Origin: Prevotella sp. UBA1395
GTDB taxonomy: Bacteria > Bacteroidota > Bacteroidia > Bacteroidales > Bacteroidaceae
Length of the DNA stretch: 13,488 nucleotides
Reading direction: 5' to 3'
Assembly (NCBI GenBank): GCA_002305235.1
Contig: DBQL01000007.1
Location: 1 to 13,488 of the forward strand
Made by a program: the position numbers and the translations under genes. Positions 6,842 to 13,408 of this stretch are shown here, one piece after another (positions within the stretch are counted from its first letter, which is position 1; every line of letters starts with the position of its first letter). The notes under the pieces were generated by a model. That model saw only the letters and a program-made list of their open reading frames with translations, did no database searches and was not told where the DNA came from.

Positions 6842-8239
6842 ATGAAGAAATCATTACTTACTTGTCTGGCTGCGTTCATGACAGCATATTTGTTTGCGCA
6901 GACCGATTACAGCAAGTATTACCAAAACCTCCCCAAACCCATGCCGGTGGTTCAAGCCCCTGTTATTCCCGAATATCGTGTCAATCTCAAGGACTTCGGG
7001 GGCGTTGGCGATGGCATCTCCATGAATACCGACGCCTTTGCCAAGGCCATTTCCGCGCTGAACAAGAAAGGCGGCGGCCACTTGGTAGTGCCTGCCGGCA
7101 TTTGGCTTACGGGCTTGGTCTCGCTGAAAGACAACATCGACCTTCATCTGGAACGCAACGCCATCATGGTCTTTACCCCCAATCGTGGTGAGCTGATTCC
7201 CTTAGAGGATGGTAAGGCTGACGACAAAGCCAAACCCGGACTCACCGCCTCCAAGCGCAAGAACATCTCCGTGACCGGCGAAGGCATTATTGATGGCAAC
7301 GGCGAATACTGGAGACCGGTGAAGCGTGGCAAGGTGAGCGACACCGAATGGAATCAGTATAAGGCGATGGGAGGCACCGTTACGCCCGATGGCAAGTTGT
7401 GGTATCCCTTCGACCTGAAGCATTTTCCCAATATTGCGGCAACGTATGACGCGCAGGAAAAGATGAGAACCCATCTCGTGCGATTTACCGATTGTGAGAA
7501 TGTCCTTATCCAAGGTGTCACGCTGCGCAATTCGCCCAAGTTTCATTTCGTACCTCAGCGCTGCACCAATGTGATCATTGACGGCATCAAGGTGGCCTGT
7601 CCGTGGAACGCCCAGAATGGCGATGCCATCGACATTGGCAACTGCAAGAATGTACTTATCGTGAACAATATCATCAATGCCGGCGACGACGGCATCTGCA
7701 TGAAGGGCGGAGTGGGTGAGAAAGGCTTGGCCGACGGCCCTTGCGAGAACATCAATATTCAAGACAACACCGTCTATCATGCTCATGGCGGATTTGTCAT
7801 CGGGTCGGAGTTCTGTGGCGGAATGAAGAATATCTTTGTGCACAACAACACCTTTGCGGGTACCGACACCGGACTTCGATTCAAGAGTGCCGCCGGCCGT
7901 GGAGGCGTTACGCAGGATATCTACATCTCTAATATCTTCATGACAGATATCAAGGACGAGGCCATCGTCTTCCAATGCGACTATTTCGATAACCACGTGG
8001 GCGCGCAGGCCACCGGGAACAAGGAGACCAAGTTCCTCCCTCATTTCACCGACATACACATCTCTGATGTGACCTGCTATGGCGCGAAGGTGGGCATCAA
8101 AGCCGACGGCGAACCCGGCATGGTCGATGGCATCACCATCAAGAACTCTACGATATTCTATACGGACAAGGATCGGGAAATCTCGCCCAACTGCGAGGTG
8201 TCTGTCGACAACGTGAAATTCAACACCTTTGCCCGGTAG
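6842..8239 (+). CDS. Secreted glycoside hydrolase family 28 protein (polygalacturonase-like)
   Basis: A 465-residue right-handed beta-helix hydrolase expected to cleave alpha-1,4-galacturonosyl bonds in pectin by inversion. Residues 1-19 form a Sec signal peptide (KK, hydrophobic core, likely cut after LFA), so the enzyme acts in the periplasm or outside the cell; there is no twin-arginine motif. The region from about 48 (LKDFGGVGDG) opens the pectate-lyase-like helix. All GH28 catalytic motifs are visible: NGDAIDI with D261, AGDDGICMK with D282/D283, HGGFVIGSE with H315, and GLRFKS with R346/K348. Internal repeats such as NVLI/NIFV followed by N-N or N-T match beta-helix turns. Exo versus endo action cannot be decided by eye; rhamnogalacturonan or other uronan substrates are possible. 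It stands alone: no SusC/SusD pair, sensor or other carbohydrate enzyme lies within the window. tatA starts 36 bases downstream. Confidence 0.93.
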   Translation: MKKSLLTCLAAFMTAYLFAQTDYSKYYQNLPKPMPVVQAPVIPEYRVNLKDFGGVGDGISMNTDAFAKAISALNKKGGGHLVVPAGIWLTGLVSLKDNIDLHLERNAIMVFTPNRGELIPLEDGKADDKAKPGLTASKRKNISVTGEGIIDGNGEYWRPVKRGKVSDTEWNQYKAMGGTVTPDGKLWYPFDLKHFPNIAATYDAQEKMRTHLVRFTDCENVLIQGVTLRNSPKFHFVPQRCTNVIIDGIKVACPWNAQNGDAIDIGNCKNVLIVNNIINAGDDGICMKGGVGEKGLADGPCENINIQDNTVYHAHGGFVIGSEFCGGMKNIFVHNNTFAGTDTGLRFKSAAGRGGVTQDIYISNIFMTDIKDEAIVFQCDYFDNHVGAQATGNKETKFLPHFTDIHISDVTCYGAKVGIKADGEPGMVDGITIKNSTIFYTDKDREISPNCEVSVDNVKFNTFAR

Positions 8240-8275
8240 CGACAACTAAATCATCATCTTTTATTTTGAAAGCCT

Positions 8276-8506
8276 ATGTTTGGATTAAGCACCACCGAAC
8301 TGATTGTTATCGTTCTTATTATCCTGCTGCTGTTTGGGGGCAAGAAAATTCCCGAGTTGATGAAAGGCCTTGGCAAAGGCGTCAAGAGTTTTAAGGAGGG
8401 TATGAACGAAGTGGAGAACGACTTGAAAATAGATGATGACCGGCCATCAGCCACTTCAAAGTCTGCCGATAAGGAAGAACCGAAATCCCCGGAGAGCATG
8501 TCATAG
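8276..8506 (+). CDS. tatA: Twin-arginine translocase subunit TatA
   Basis: A 76-residue inner-membrane protein that forms the oligomeric pore part of the Tat pathway exporting folded proteins. It has the canonical layout: a short periplasmic N-terminus, a transmembrane helix (about 7-20), the hinge FGGKKIPEL (20-28), an amphipathic helix (about 29-50: [12 protein letters not shown]) and a charged disordered tail rich in Ser, Lys, Glu and Pro. It lies between the GH28 gene and tatC. No separate tatB is present; members of this phylum generally work with one TatA-type protein plus TatC, so this subunit probably serves both roles (inference). Confidence 0.95.
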   Translation: MFGLSTTELIVIVLIILLLFGGKKIPELMKGLGKGVKSFKEGMNEVENDLKIDDDRPSATSKSADKEEPKSPESMS

Positions 8507-8552
8507 GCATGTCCTCCGCGCCTTTCGGTCATTATAAGCAGCCTCAAGAGTC

Positions 8553-9323
8553 ATGGCAGACATCGAACTTTCGTTTTGGGAACATCTCGATGTTCTCAAG
8601 AGTTACCTGTTACGCATCATCGTGGTTACCGTGGTGTGTGCTGCCGTGGCGTTTGGTTTCAAGGAATGGATGTTCGGCATTGTGTTGGCTCCCAGCCGTT
8701 CCGACTTTATAATCTATAAGATTCTTCATGCCGAGCCGTTCGACATACAATTGGTCAACATCGGCCTCACCGAGCAGTTCATGATTCATGTGCGCACCGC
8801 CATCTATTTCGGACTCCTCGCCGCATCTCCTTACATCTTATATATACTGTATCGTTTTGTTTCTCCTGCGCTCTATAAGCAGGAGAAACATTATGCCGTC
8901 AATGTGGTGGTAGCCGGTTATGCCATGTTCATGGTTGGCATTTTGGTCAACTATTTCATCATTTTCCCGCTTACCGTGCGCTTTCTTGGCACCTATCAGG
9001 TAAGCTCCGACATTCACAATATGCTCTCCTTGCAATCGTATATGGACACGCTGATGATGATGAGTGTGGTCTTCGGGGTGGTCTTCGAGATACCTGTCAT
9101 CAGTTGGTTGCTGGCCGTTTTCGGATTGCTCAGGGCCGAATGGATGCGGCATTACTGGCGTCATGCCTTGGTTATCATCGTGATTGTGGCTGCCGTCATC
9201 ACGCCCACGGGCGATATTGTGACGCTCACCATCGTGTCGTTGCCGATTTGGTTGCTCTACGAGGCCAGTATATGGATCGTGAAATCAGCCCAAGTCGGTC
9301 ACCGTGAGAACGCCATTGGTTGA
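8553..9323 (+). CDS. tatC: Sec-independent translocase protein TatC
   Basis: A 256-residue polytopic inner-membrane protein with about six transmembrane helices, the receptor for twin-arginine signal peptides. The N-terminal signature SFWEHLDVLKSYLLR (7-21) matches the family's F-x-E-H-L-x-E-L-R motif. FVSPALYKQEK (102-112) contains E111, equivalent to the signal-peptide-binding Glu103 of E. coli. GVVFEIPV (175-182) contains E179, equivalent to E. coli Glu170. ITPTGDIVT (216-224) is the conserved P-T/P-D segment before the last helix. It begins 46 bases after the tatA stop and is surely co-transcribed with it. Its last 39 bases overlap the 3' end of trmO on the opposite strand, and I see no terminator hairpin there. 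Confidence 0.95.
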   Translation: MADIELSFWEHLDVLKSYLLRIIVVTVVCAAVAFGFKEWMFGIVLAPSRSDFIIYKILHAEPFDIQLVNIGLTEQFMIHVRTAIYFGLLAASPYILYILYRFVSPALYKQEKHYAVNVVVAGYAMFMVGILVNYFIIFPLTVRFLGTYQVSSDIHNMLSLQSYMDTLMMMSVVFGVVFEIPVISWLLAVFGLLRAEWMRHYWRHALVIIVIVAAVITPTGDIVTLTIVSLPIWLLYEASIWIVKSAQVGHRENAIG

Positions 9324-9959
9324 CACCGTGAAGTGAATGTCATAGTCCTTGAAAGGCATTCCGTACACCTTTTGGGCATCGTTCTGATAGTGTGGGCGAG
9401 GGTCCAGCTCCAATATTTTAATCAGCGTCTCCCGTTCTCGGCCATCAAATCGGCGGGCAATGTCGTCCGGAATGACCACCCTCAGCCGTCGTATCGGGTT
9501 TGTGTCGACAAATCCCGATCGCGCCCCCATGTGGCAATCGCTGTATGCGATGTAAGGTTTGATATCGTAAATCGGTGTCCCGTCCATCAGATCACCGCCG
9601 CAGACATGGATCACCGGACCCACCGGCGTGTCCCATTCCACCTCCTTGATTTTTACCGATGACAGTCCCAAGGGGTTGGGCCTGAACGGCGACCGGGTGG
9701 CAAACACCCCCATTTTGGTGTTTCCACCCAACAAAGGCGGCCGCACCATCAGGCTTGCCGCCCCGTGCGTGTTGCCCGAGAACTCCCATATCAGCCACAG
9801 GAAGTCGAACTCGTCGATACCCCTGAGTGCCTCTTCATGGCGGTAGTCAGGTTCGAAGACAATCTTACCCTCCAGTTCCTGCACCAAACCGCTCTGCTTG
9901 GGGATGCCAAACTTGGTGGAGAACGGAGAGTGAAAACGTGCTATTGGGTAGATTTCCAT
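9285..9959 (-). CDS. trmO: tRNA t6A37 N6-methyltransferase TrmO (TsaA/UPF0066 family)
   Basis: A 224-residue cytosolic enzyme that, in E. coli, uses S-adenosylmethionine to methylate N6-threonylcarbamoyladenosine at position 37 of tRNA-Thr. The single-sheeted beta-barrel VirR/TsaA fold signatures are visible: IARFHSPFSTKFGIPKQ near the N-terminus (6-22), GVFATRSPFRPNPLGLS (84-100, the S-adenosylmethionine-binding core), DGTPIYDIKPYIAYSD (126-141) and DPRPHYQ (186-192). Its length is close to E. coli TrmO (about 235). It is the last gene of a minus-strand run, 34 bases after the PAP2 stop. Its job has no evident link to the lipid-related genes before it, so it may simply share transcription. 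Its 3' end overlaps tatC by 39 bases on the opposite strand. Confidence 0.93.
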   Translation of the reverse strand: MEIYPIARFHSPFSTKFGIPKQSGLVQELEGKIVFEPDYRHEEALRGIDEFDFLWLIWEFSGNTHGAASLMVRPPLLGGNTKMGVFATRSPFRPNPLGLSSVKIKEVEWDTPVGPVIHVCGGDLMDGTPIYDIKPYIAYSDCHMGARSGFVDTNPIRRLRVVIPDDIARRFDGRERETLIKILELDPRPHYQNDAQKVYGMPFKDYDIHFTVSTNGVLTVTDLG

Positions 9960-9993
9960 CGTTTTGTGAGAATGTAACGTGTGGTCGATGCGA

Positions 9994-10704
9994 TTATATT
10001 CCGTATGGCGGGTCGATAAAAATGGCTCCCGCGGCCATCAGTAGCAGTTCGGCGGCGAGCACCATTGCCGGCAGGCCGATTTCATGCCGGCGTAGCGGGC
10101 GTGACCTCAATTCGTGCACGGCAGCAGGGTATATCCACGCGAACAGGTAGTAGACCATTGTCGAGAGCATCATACCCAAGAGCATTCCGGCCAACAGGTC
10201 ACCCGGATAATGTACGCCGAGATACATCCGCGAATAGCACATCAGCACTGCCCAAAGCGCCATTGGCCATGCGATGAGGTGCCTGCGGAAAACGTATGTC
10301 ATCAAGAACGCGAGTCCCCAACTGTTGGTAGAGTGGGCAGAGGGAAATCCGAACGGGCCGCCCCGGTATCCGTCTACGATGTGAACCAACGGCGATATGG
10401 GGTTGTCGGGATTGGCCGGGCGCAACCTGCCCACCGCGTGGCGTACCACCGATGAGCATATTTGGTCGTCGAGCACCAACAGAATAACGGCTGCCACGAT
10501 GCAGGCGGCCGCGATTCTCCGGTCGAAATGCCGGAACATCATCACAGCGAGCGACACATACAGGGGTATCCACACAAACCGTCCGCTGATCATCTCCATC
10601 AGGTTGTCGGCATAATCGCAGTGCATGCCGTTTATCCAAAGCAGTGCCTGTGTGTCCCAGTCGATGAGTGTCTGGAGCGCTGAGAGCGTAAGTTCAATCA
10701 TCAT
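9994..10704 (-). CDS. PAP2-family membrane phosphatase
   Basis: A 236-residue integral membrane protein of the phosphatidic acid phosphatase type 2 superfamily, with about six transmembrane segments. The three active-site motifs are present: RHAVGRLRP (88-96), where the usual first Lys is Arg; PSAH (121-124); and SRMYLGVHYPGD (158-169), supplying the nucleophilic His165 and Asp169. Such enzymes remove phosphate from lipid substrates on the periplasmic side; candidates are undecaprenyl diphosphate, phosphatidylglycerophosphate or lipid A (LpxE/LpxF-like), which cannot be separated by eye. Its ATG overlaps the stop of the upstream sulfatase-fold gene as ATGA, implying translational coupling; a second in-frame ATG follows directly (MM), so the start could be one codon later. 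Coupling to an LTA-synthase-like transferase favours a role in lipid headgroup turnover or recycling (inference). Confidence 0.88.
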   Translation of the reverse strand: MMIELTLSALQTLIDWDTQALLWINGMHCDYADNLMEMISGRFVWIPLYVSLAVMMFRHFDRRIAAACIVAAVILLVLDDQICSSVVRHAVGRLRPANPDNPISPLVHIVDGYRGGPFGFPSAHSTNSWGLAFLMTYVFRRHLIAWPMALWAVLMCYSRMYLGVHYPGDLLAGMLLGMMLSTMVYYLFAWIYPAAVHELRSRPLRRHEIGLPAMVLAAELLLMAAGAIFIDPPYGI

Positions 10705-12542
10705 TTTTCAGATATGTCTTTATATACCATTTGCGTATAAGCCTTTCCTTTGGCGAGGAATGCCGCTCTTTCCGGGCCACGGCTCACCACGGTTTTTCGC
10801 AGTTTGTGGTCATAGATCACTTCGGTGGAGTCGTCTATGATACCGAATCCGTCGTTCATCATGAAGAAGGCAAAGTGCGGGCTGTTGTGGTCAAGCATGT
10901 CTTTGCTGAATATCATGTCTCGATGGTCAATGCCGAGGCATGCCAGCAGCGTGGCAGCAATATCTTGTTGTGAGCCGTAAGTGCCTGTAACGCCGCGGCG
11001 GCCTAAAGCCCCTCCGGTCCAGATCATCGGCACATGGAATCTCCACGACTTGAAATTGTCGGGCTCCTGAGGCCATGCGCCCAAGTGGTCGGGCACAAGG
11101 AGCACCAATGACCGGTTCCATCTGCCCGATGCCTTGAGGTATCTCACAAAGCCGCCCACACAACTATCCGCATAGGCAAAGGCATTCAGAGCCTTGTCTT
11201 TCAGTCGGTTATAGGGCACGTCAAACGGCTCGTGCGAACTGGAAGTCTGTATCACCCGGAACCGGGGGGCATGAGAATGGTCGGCGGCCAACTCCTGTTC
11301 CACCCGCCTGAAGAGCAGATGGTCGGGCACGCCCCATTTGCTCAGTCGCTCGGCCACGGGGAAATCCAAGTCCTCCACCACGTCATCAAAGCCCTGATTG
11401 ACCAAGAACGACCGCATGTTGGTGAAGTCGGCATCGCCCCCGTAGTAGTATTTCAGTCCCCATCCCGACCGTTTCAGGTGTCCCGACAGCGATGGGATGC
11501 GGGCGGTCTTATTGGGGAATTTCATGAGGCTCACTGTCGCCGGGGCGGGGTAGCCGAGCAGTGTGGCCACCAGTCCGCGGTCGGTGCGGAAACTGTTGGC
11601 ATAGAACCGGCTGAAATAGATGCCCTCTCTCTTCAGGCCGTTGAGGTGTGGGGTGACATTCGGTTGGCGTGTCAGCGTGTCCGAGAAACTTTCCAAGACG
11701 ATGAGATAAATGTCGGGTCGGCTCACCGTGAGCAACGTGTCACGACCGGCAGTGGCGTGCATGGAGGTATGGTTGAGCATGGGTGCCACAAGCCGTGCGG
11801 CCTGCTTATCGTCCATGAAATGATATTGCGAGGCGAAGTCAGACTGGTGACTCATGCTCTCCAAGAACGAGAACAACGGGTTCACCGCCGCATGGTTCAG
11901 CCGCGGGTTCTCCGAGAAATAGGCCGATCCGGTGTTGATGGCCGCCACGGTCACCCCACCGCGTATGGGAAGAAACAGCGCTCCCACCGCGACAAGCATC
12001 GCCAAATTGCCCCACCATGCCACCGGCCGGTAGGCTTGCGGCTCGAATCGTCGCAGCAAGAGGCAGAACAATCGGTAGGCAGCCCATGTCAGCACGGCCA
12101 CGGCAGCCACTCCTGCCAAGCCCTGCCACCATTGCACACTGGCCATCGCGTCTTTGGGCGACGAGGTGATAAAGAATATCGGCGTGGCATCCAAGGGGAA
12201 TTGCCAGTAGGCGTACAGGGCGATGTTGGCCGCAAAACTCATCGACAGCAGCATCGCGGCCACGCCAATCCATATTCTCATGATGATGCCCATGACCCGT
12301 GTGGCCCGTGGCGTGTGGAGCACGCGCAGGCCGACGCTGCTCGCCAGCAGCAGCAGACCGGGAATGGCCGTGAGGTATCCCGCCACAGACAGGTCGAGCC
12401 CGAGACCGTGCTCCACGACAGTCCAAGCCTGTGTCACGCCCCCCGCGTGGAGAAGGAGAAACACAGGCTTTTGTAATACCGACAATATGGTCCACAGGAC
12501 GAATATCGACAGCAATAACAGTATTTTCTTTTTCAAGTTCAA
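10701..12542 (-). CDS. LTA synthase-like membrane sulfatase-fold transferase
   Basis: A 613-residue inner-membrane protein: five N-terminal transmembrane helices (about 7-31, 54-72, 84-110, 140-163, 176-193) followed by a large periplasmic alkaline-phosphatase/sulfatase-type domain (about 275-560). Metal and catalytic residues match the LtaS/OpgB/EptA superfamily: E284 in VLESFSD, the likely Thr nucleophile T320 in FRTDRG, H437 in SSSHEPF, and D485/H486 in VPDHLG. These enzymes transfer phosphoglycerol or phosphoethanolamine from phospholipids to an acceptor. Gram-negative Bacteroidota lack lipoteichoic acid, so the acceptor here (glycolipid, capsule, glycan, lipid A) is unknown. The gene starts 16 bases after the WG-like gene and ends in a 4-base overlap with the PAP2 gene. 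Base composition is clearly G+C rich: 39 of 60 bases in 12001-12060 against 29 of 60 in 3661-3720 within lpxK. Confidence 0.9.
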   Translation of the reverse strand: MNLKKKILLLLSIFVLWTILSVLQKPVFLLLHAGGVTQAWTVVEHGLGLDLSVAGYLTAIPGLLLLASSVGLRVLHTPRATRVMGIIMRIWIGVAAMLLSMSFAANIALYAYWQFPLDATPIFFITSSPKDAMASVQWWQGLAGVAAVAVLTWAAYRLFCLLLRRFEPQAYRPVAWWGNLAMLVAVGALFLPIRGGVTVAAINTGSAYFSENPRLNHAAVNPLFSFLESMSHQSDFASQYHFMDDKQAARLVAPMLNHTSMHATAGRDTLLTVSRPDIYLIVLESFSDTLTRQPNVTPHLNGLKREGIYFSRFYANSFRTDRGLVATLLGYPAPATVSLMKFPNKTARIPSLSGHLKRSGWGLKYYYGGDADFTNMRSFLVNQGFDDVVEDLDFPVAERLSKWGVPDHLLFRRVEQELAADHSHAPRFRVIQTSSSHEPFDVPYNRLKDKALNAFAYADSCVGGFVRYLKASGRWNRSLVLLVPDHLGAWPQEPDNFKSWRFHVPMIWTGGALGRRGVTGTYGSQQDIAATLLACLGIDHRDMIFSKDMLDHNSPHFAFFMMNDGFGIIDDSTEVIYDHKLRKTVVSRGPERAAFLAKGKAYTQMVYKDISEK

Positions 12543-12558
12543 TTTACACTCATACGGG

Positions 12559-13194
12559 TTATTTCTCGGGCCAAAGCGTGATCTTGCCGCCCTTGTTAAG
12601 CTCGAACCACGGTTCCTCGTCTCTCAGGGAAATGTCGTCGTACTCGAACGGCACGACAACGGTCTCGTTGTAATCGAGCAACACCAGTCCCATCTTGCCG
12701 TCTTTCTCGGCGATGATGGGCATGGTGCGCAGGTCGTCCACATAGACGTATGGGGTGCGCAAGAAATCATAGGCAGGCTTGATGATGATCCTGCCCTCGT
12801 GGTCTTTGATGCCATATTTGCCGTTTTCTTCCACCACCTCGTGATAGCGTACGTATTTCTCCTGCATGCGCTCCACATAGAAATTCATCGTCTCCTCATC
12901 TCGAACCATGTCTTGGAAATAGCCGAACGAGTCGCAGAAATTGGCCATTGCCCTCGCGATGAGCATGCGCCAGTCCATACCCTTGATCACTTTACGGTTC
13001 AGGTCGATGTAGAAGGCCAGCGCCCGCTCGCGCTCCGGGATGTCCATTTGTCTGAGCCGTGCCTCAAACTTCTCAAGCATGGCCAACGAACCGTGCATCG
13101 CTTTGATGTAGCGGTGTACCTGTCGGCCCATCTCATCGCAAAAGAACTTGTCCATGCGATGGGTTTCTATCTCTTCCCTGAATATTCCTTCCAT
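12559..13194 (-). CDS. Hypothetical protein with degenerate WG-like repeats
   Basis: A 211-residue protein I do not recognise as a named family. Residues 1-115 are mainly helical and charged (for example the stretch MLEKFEARLRQMDIPERERA, 39-58). Residues 117-210 contain three repeats resembling the WG motif: HEVVEENGKYGIKDHEGRI with KPAYDFL, then IIAEKDGKMGLVLLDYNET with PFEYDDI, then FELNKGGKITLW. The usual Trp before Gly is Tyr, Met or Ile, so these are degenerate copies of the beta-rich repeat, with the characteristic I/V-x-P-x-Y/E-Y-D end. There is no signal peptide or membrane segment, so a cytoplasmic location is expected. It is the first gene of the minus-strand run, preceded by a promoter at 13253-13283 and a leader hairpin, and followed 16 bases later by the LTA-synthase-like gene. 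A binding or scaffolding role is possible but unsupported. The start gives an N-terminus of MEGIFREE. Confidence 0.8.
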   Translation of the reverse strand: MEGIFREEIETHRMDKFFCDEMGRQVHRYIKAMHGSLAMLEKFEARLRQMDIPERERALAFYIDLNRKVIKGMDWRMLIARAMANFCDSFGYFQDMVRDEETMNFYVERMQEKYVRYHEVVEENGKYGIKDHEGRIIIKPAYDFLRTPYVYVDDLRTMPIIAEKDGKMGLVLLDYNETVVVPFEYDDISLRDEEPWFELNKGGKITLWPEK

Positions 13195-13208
13195 AGTTGT
13201 TCTTTTTC

Positions 13209-13231
13209 AAAATGTCTTCTCGAGACATTTT
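13209..13231 (-). promoter_or_regulatory. 9-bp hairpin in the leader of the WG-like gene
   Basis: On the minus strand AAAATGTCT (13231 to 13223) and AGACATTTT (13217 to 13209) form a perfect nine-base stem around the loop CGAGA. It lies 14 bases before the ATG at 13194 and downstream of the predicted transcription start (about 13246), so it would form in the mRNA leader; it could equally be a DNA operator. Confidence 0.5.
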
Positions 13232-13252
13232 AGTTTGATGTTACATGATTTG

Positions 13253-13283
13253 CAAATTTACGAATTGTTGATGACAATTGCAA
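13253..13283 (-). promoter_or_regulatory. Promoter of the minus-strand four-gene run
   Basis: On the minus strand TAAATTTG (13260 to 13253) is a perfect TAnnTTTG -7 element and TTG (13283 to 13281) lies 20 bases upstream, the preferred spacing. Predicted start near 13246 gives a leader of about 50 bases containing the hairpin at 13209-13231. Confidence 0.6.
13263..13279. repeat. Inverted repeat inside the promoter spacer
   Basis: AATTGT (13263-13268) and ACAATT (13274-13279) form a perfect six-base inverted repeat around TGATG. It lies wholly between the -33 and -7 elements of the minus-strand promoter, where a repressor site would act. The short A/T-rich arms mean chance is possible. Confidence 0.35.
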
Positions 13284-13331
13284 GAAAACATCAAGAAATA
13301 TGCACCCCGCGGAATAACGTTTTTGCCTTCG

Positions 13332-13368
13332 AAATGACAGTTTTTATATTATGGTACGCCTGTCATTT
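13332..13368. repeat. 9-bp inverted repeat with 19-base spacer
   Basis: AAATGACAG (13332-13340) and CTGTCATTT (13360-13368) are perfect reverse complements separated by 19 bases that include T5 on the plus strand. It lies between the putative gene end at 13409 and the promoter of the WG-like gene. It may terminate transcription from the right or be a protein-binding site; neither strand shows a U tract directly after the stem. Confidence 0.4.
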
Positions 13369-13408
13369 TATGTTTTTGAGGGTCACAGGTTGTAAATATA
13401 GTTCGTTA

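Noticed and set aside
6842..6900. Possible lipoprotein signal in the GH28 protein (LLTC at residues 5-8)
   Set aside because: The Cys is too close to the N-terminus, with only two lysines and almost no hydrophobic core before it; the signal peptide continues to a normal cleavage site after residue 19.
7202..8245. 347-codon open frame on the minus strand
   Set aside because: It is antisense to the GH28 gene, whose signal peptide and catalytic motifs are complete; the protein is a Val/Asp/His/Ala-rich shadow.
11232..12476. 414-codon open frame on the plus strand
   Set aside because: It is antisense to the LTA-synthase-like gene, whose motifs are intact; the translation is rich in His, Gly, Arg and Gln with no recognisable motif, as expected of a shadow frame in G+C-rich DNA.
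12223..13233. 336-codon open frame on the plus strand
   Set aside because: It spans antisense across two genes and their junction; the part over the WG-like gene is a low-complexity mirror of it, and no promoter or start context supports it.
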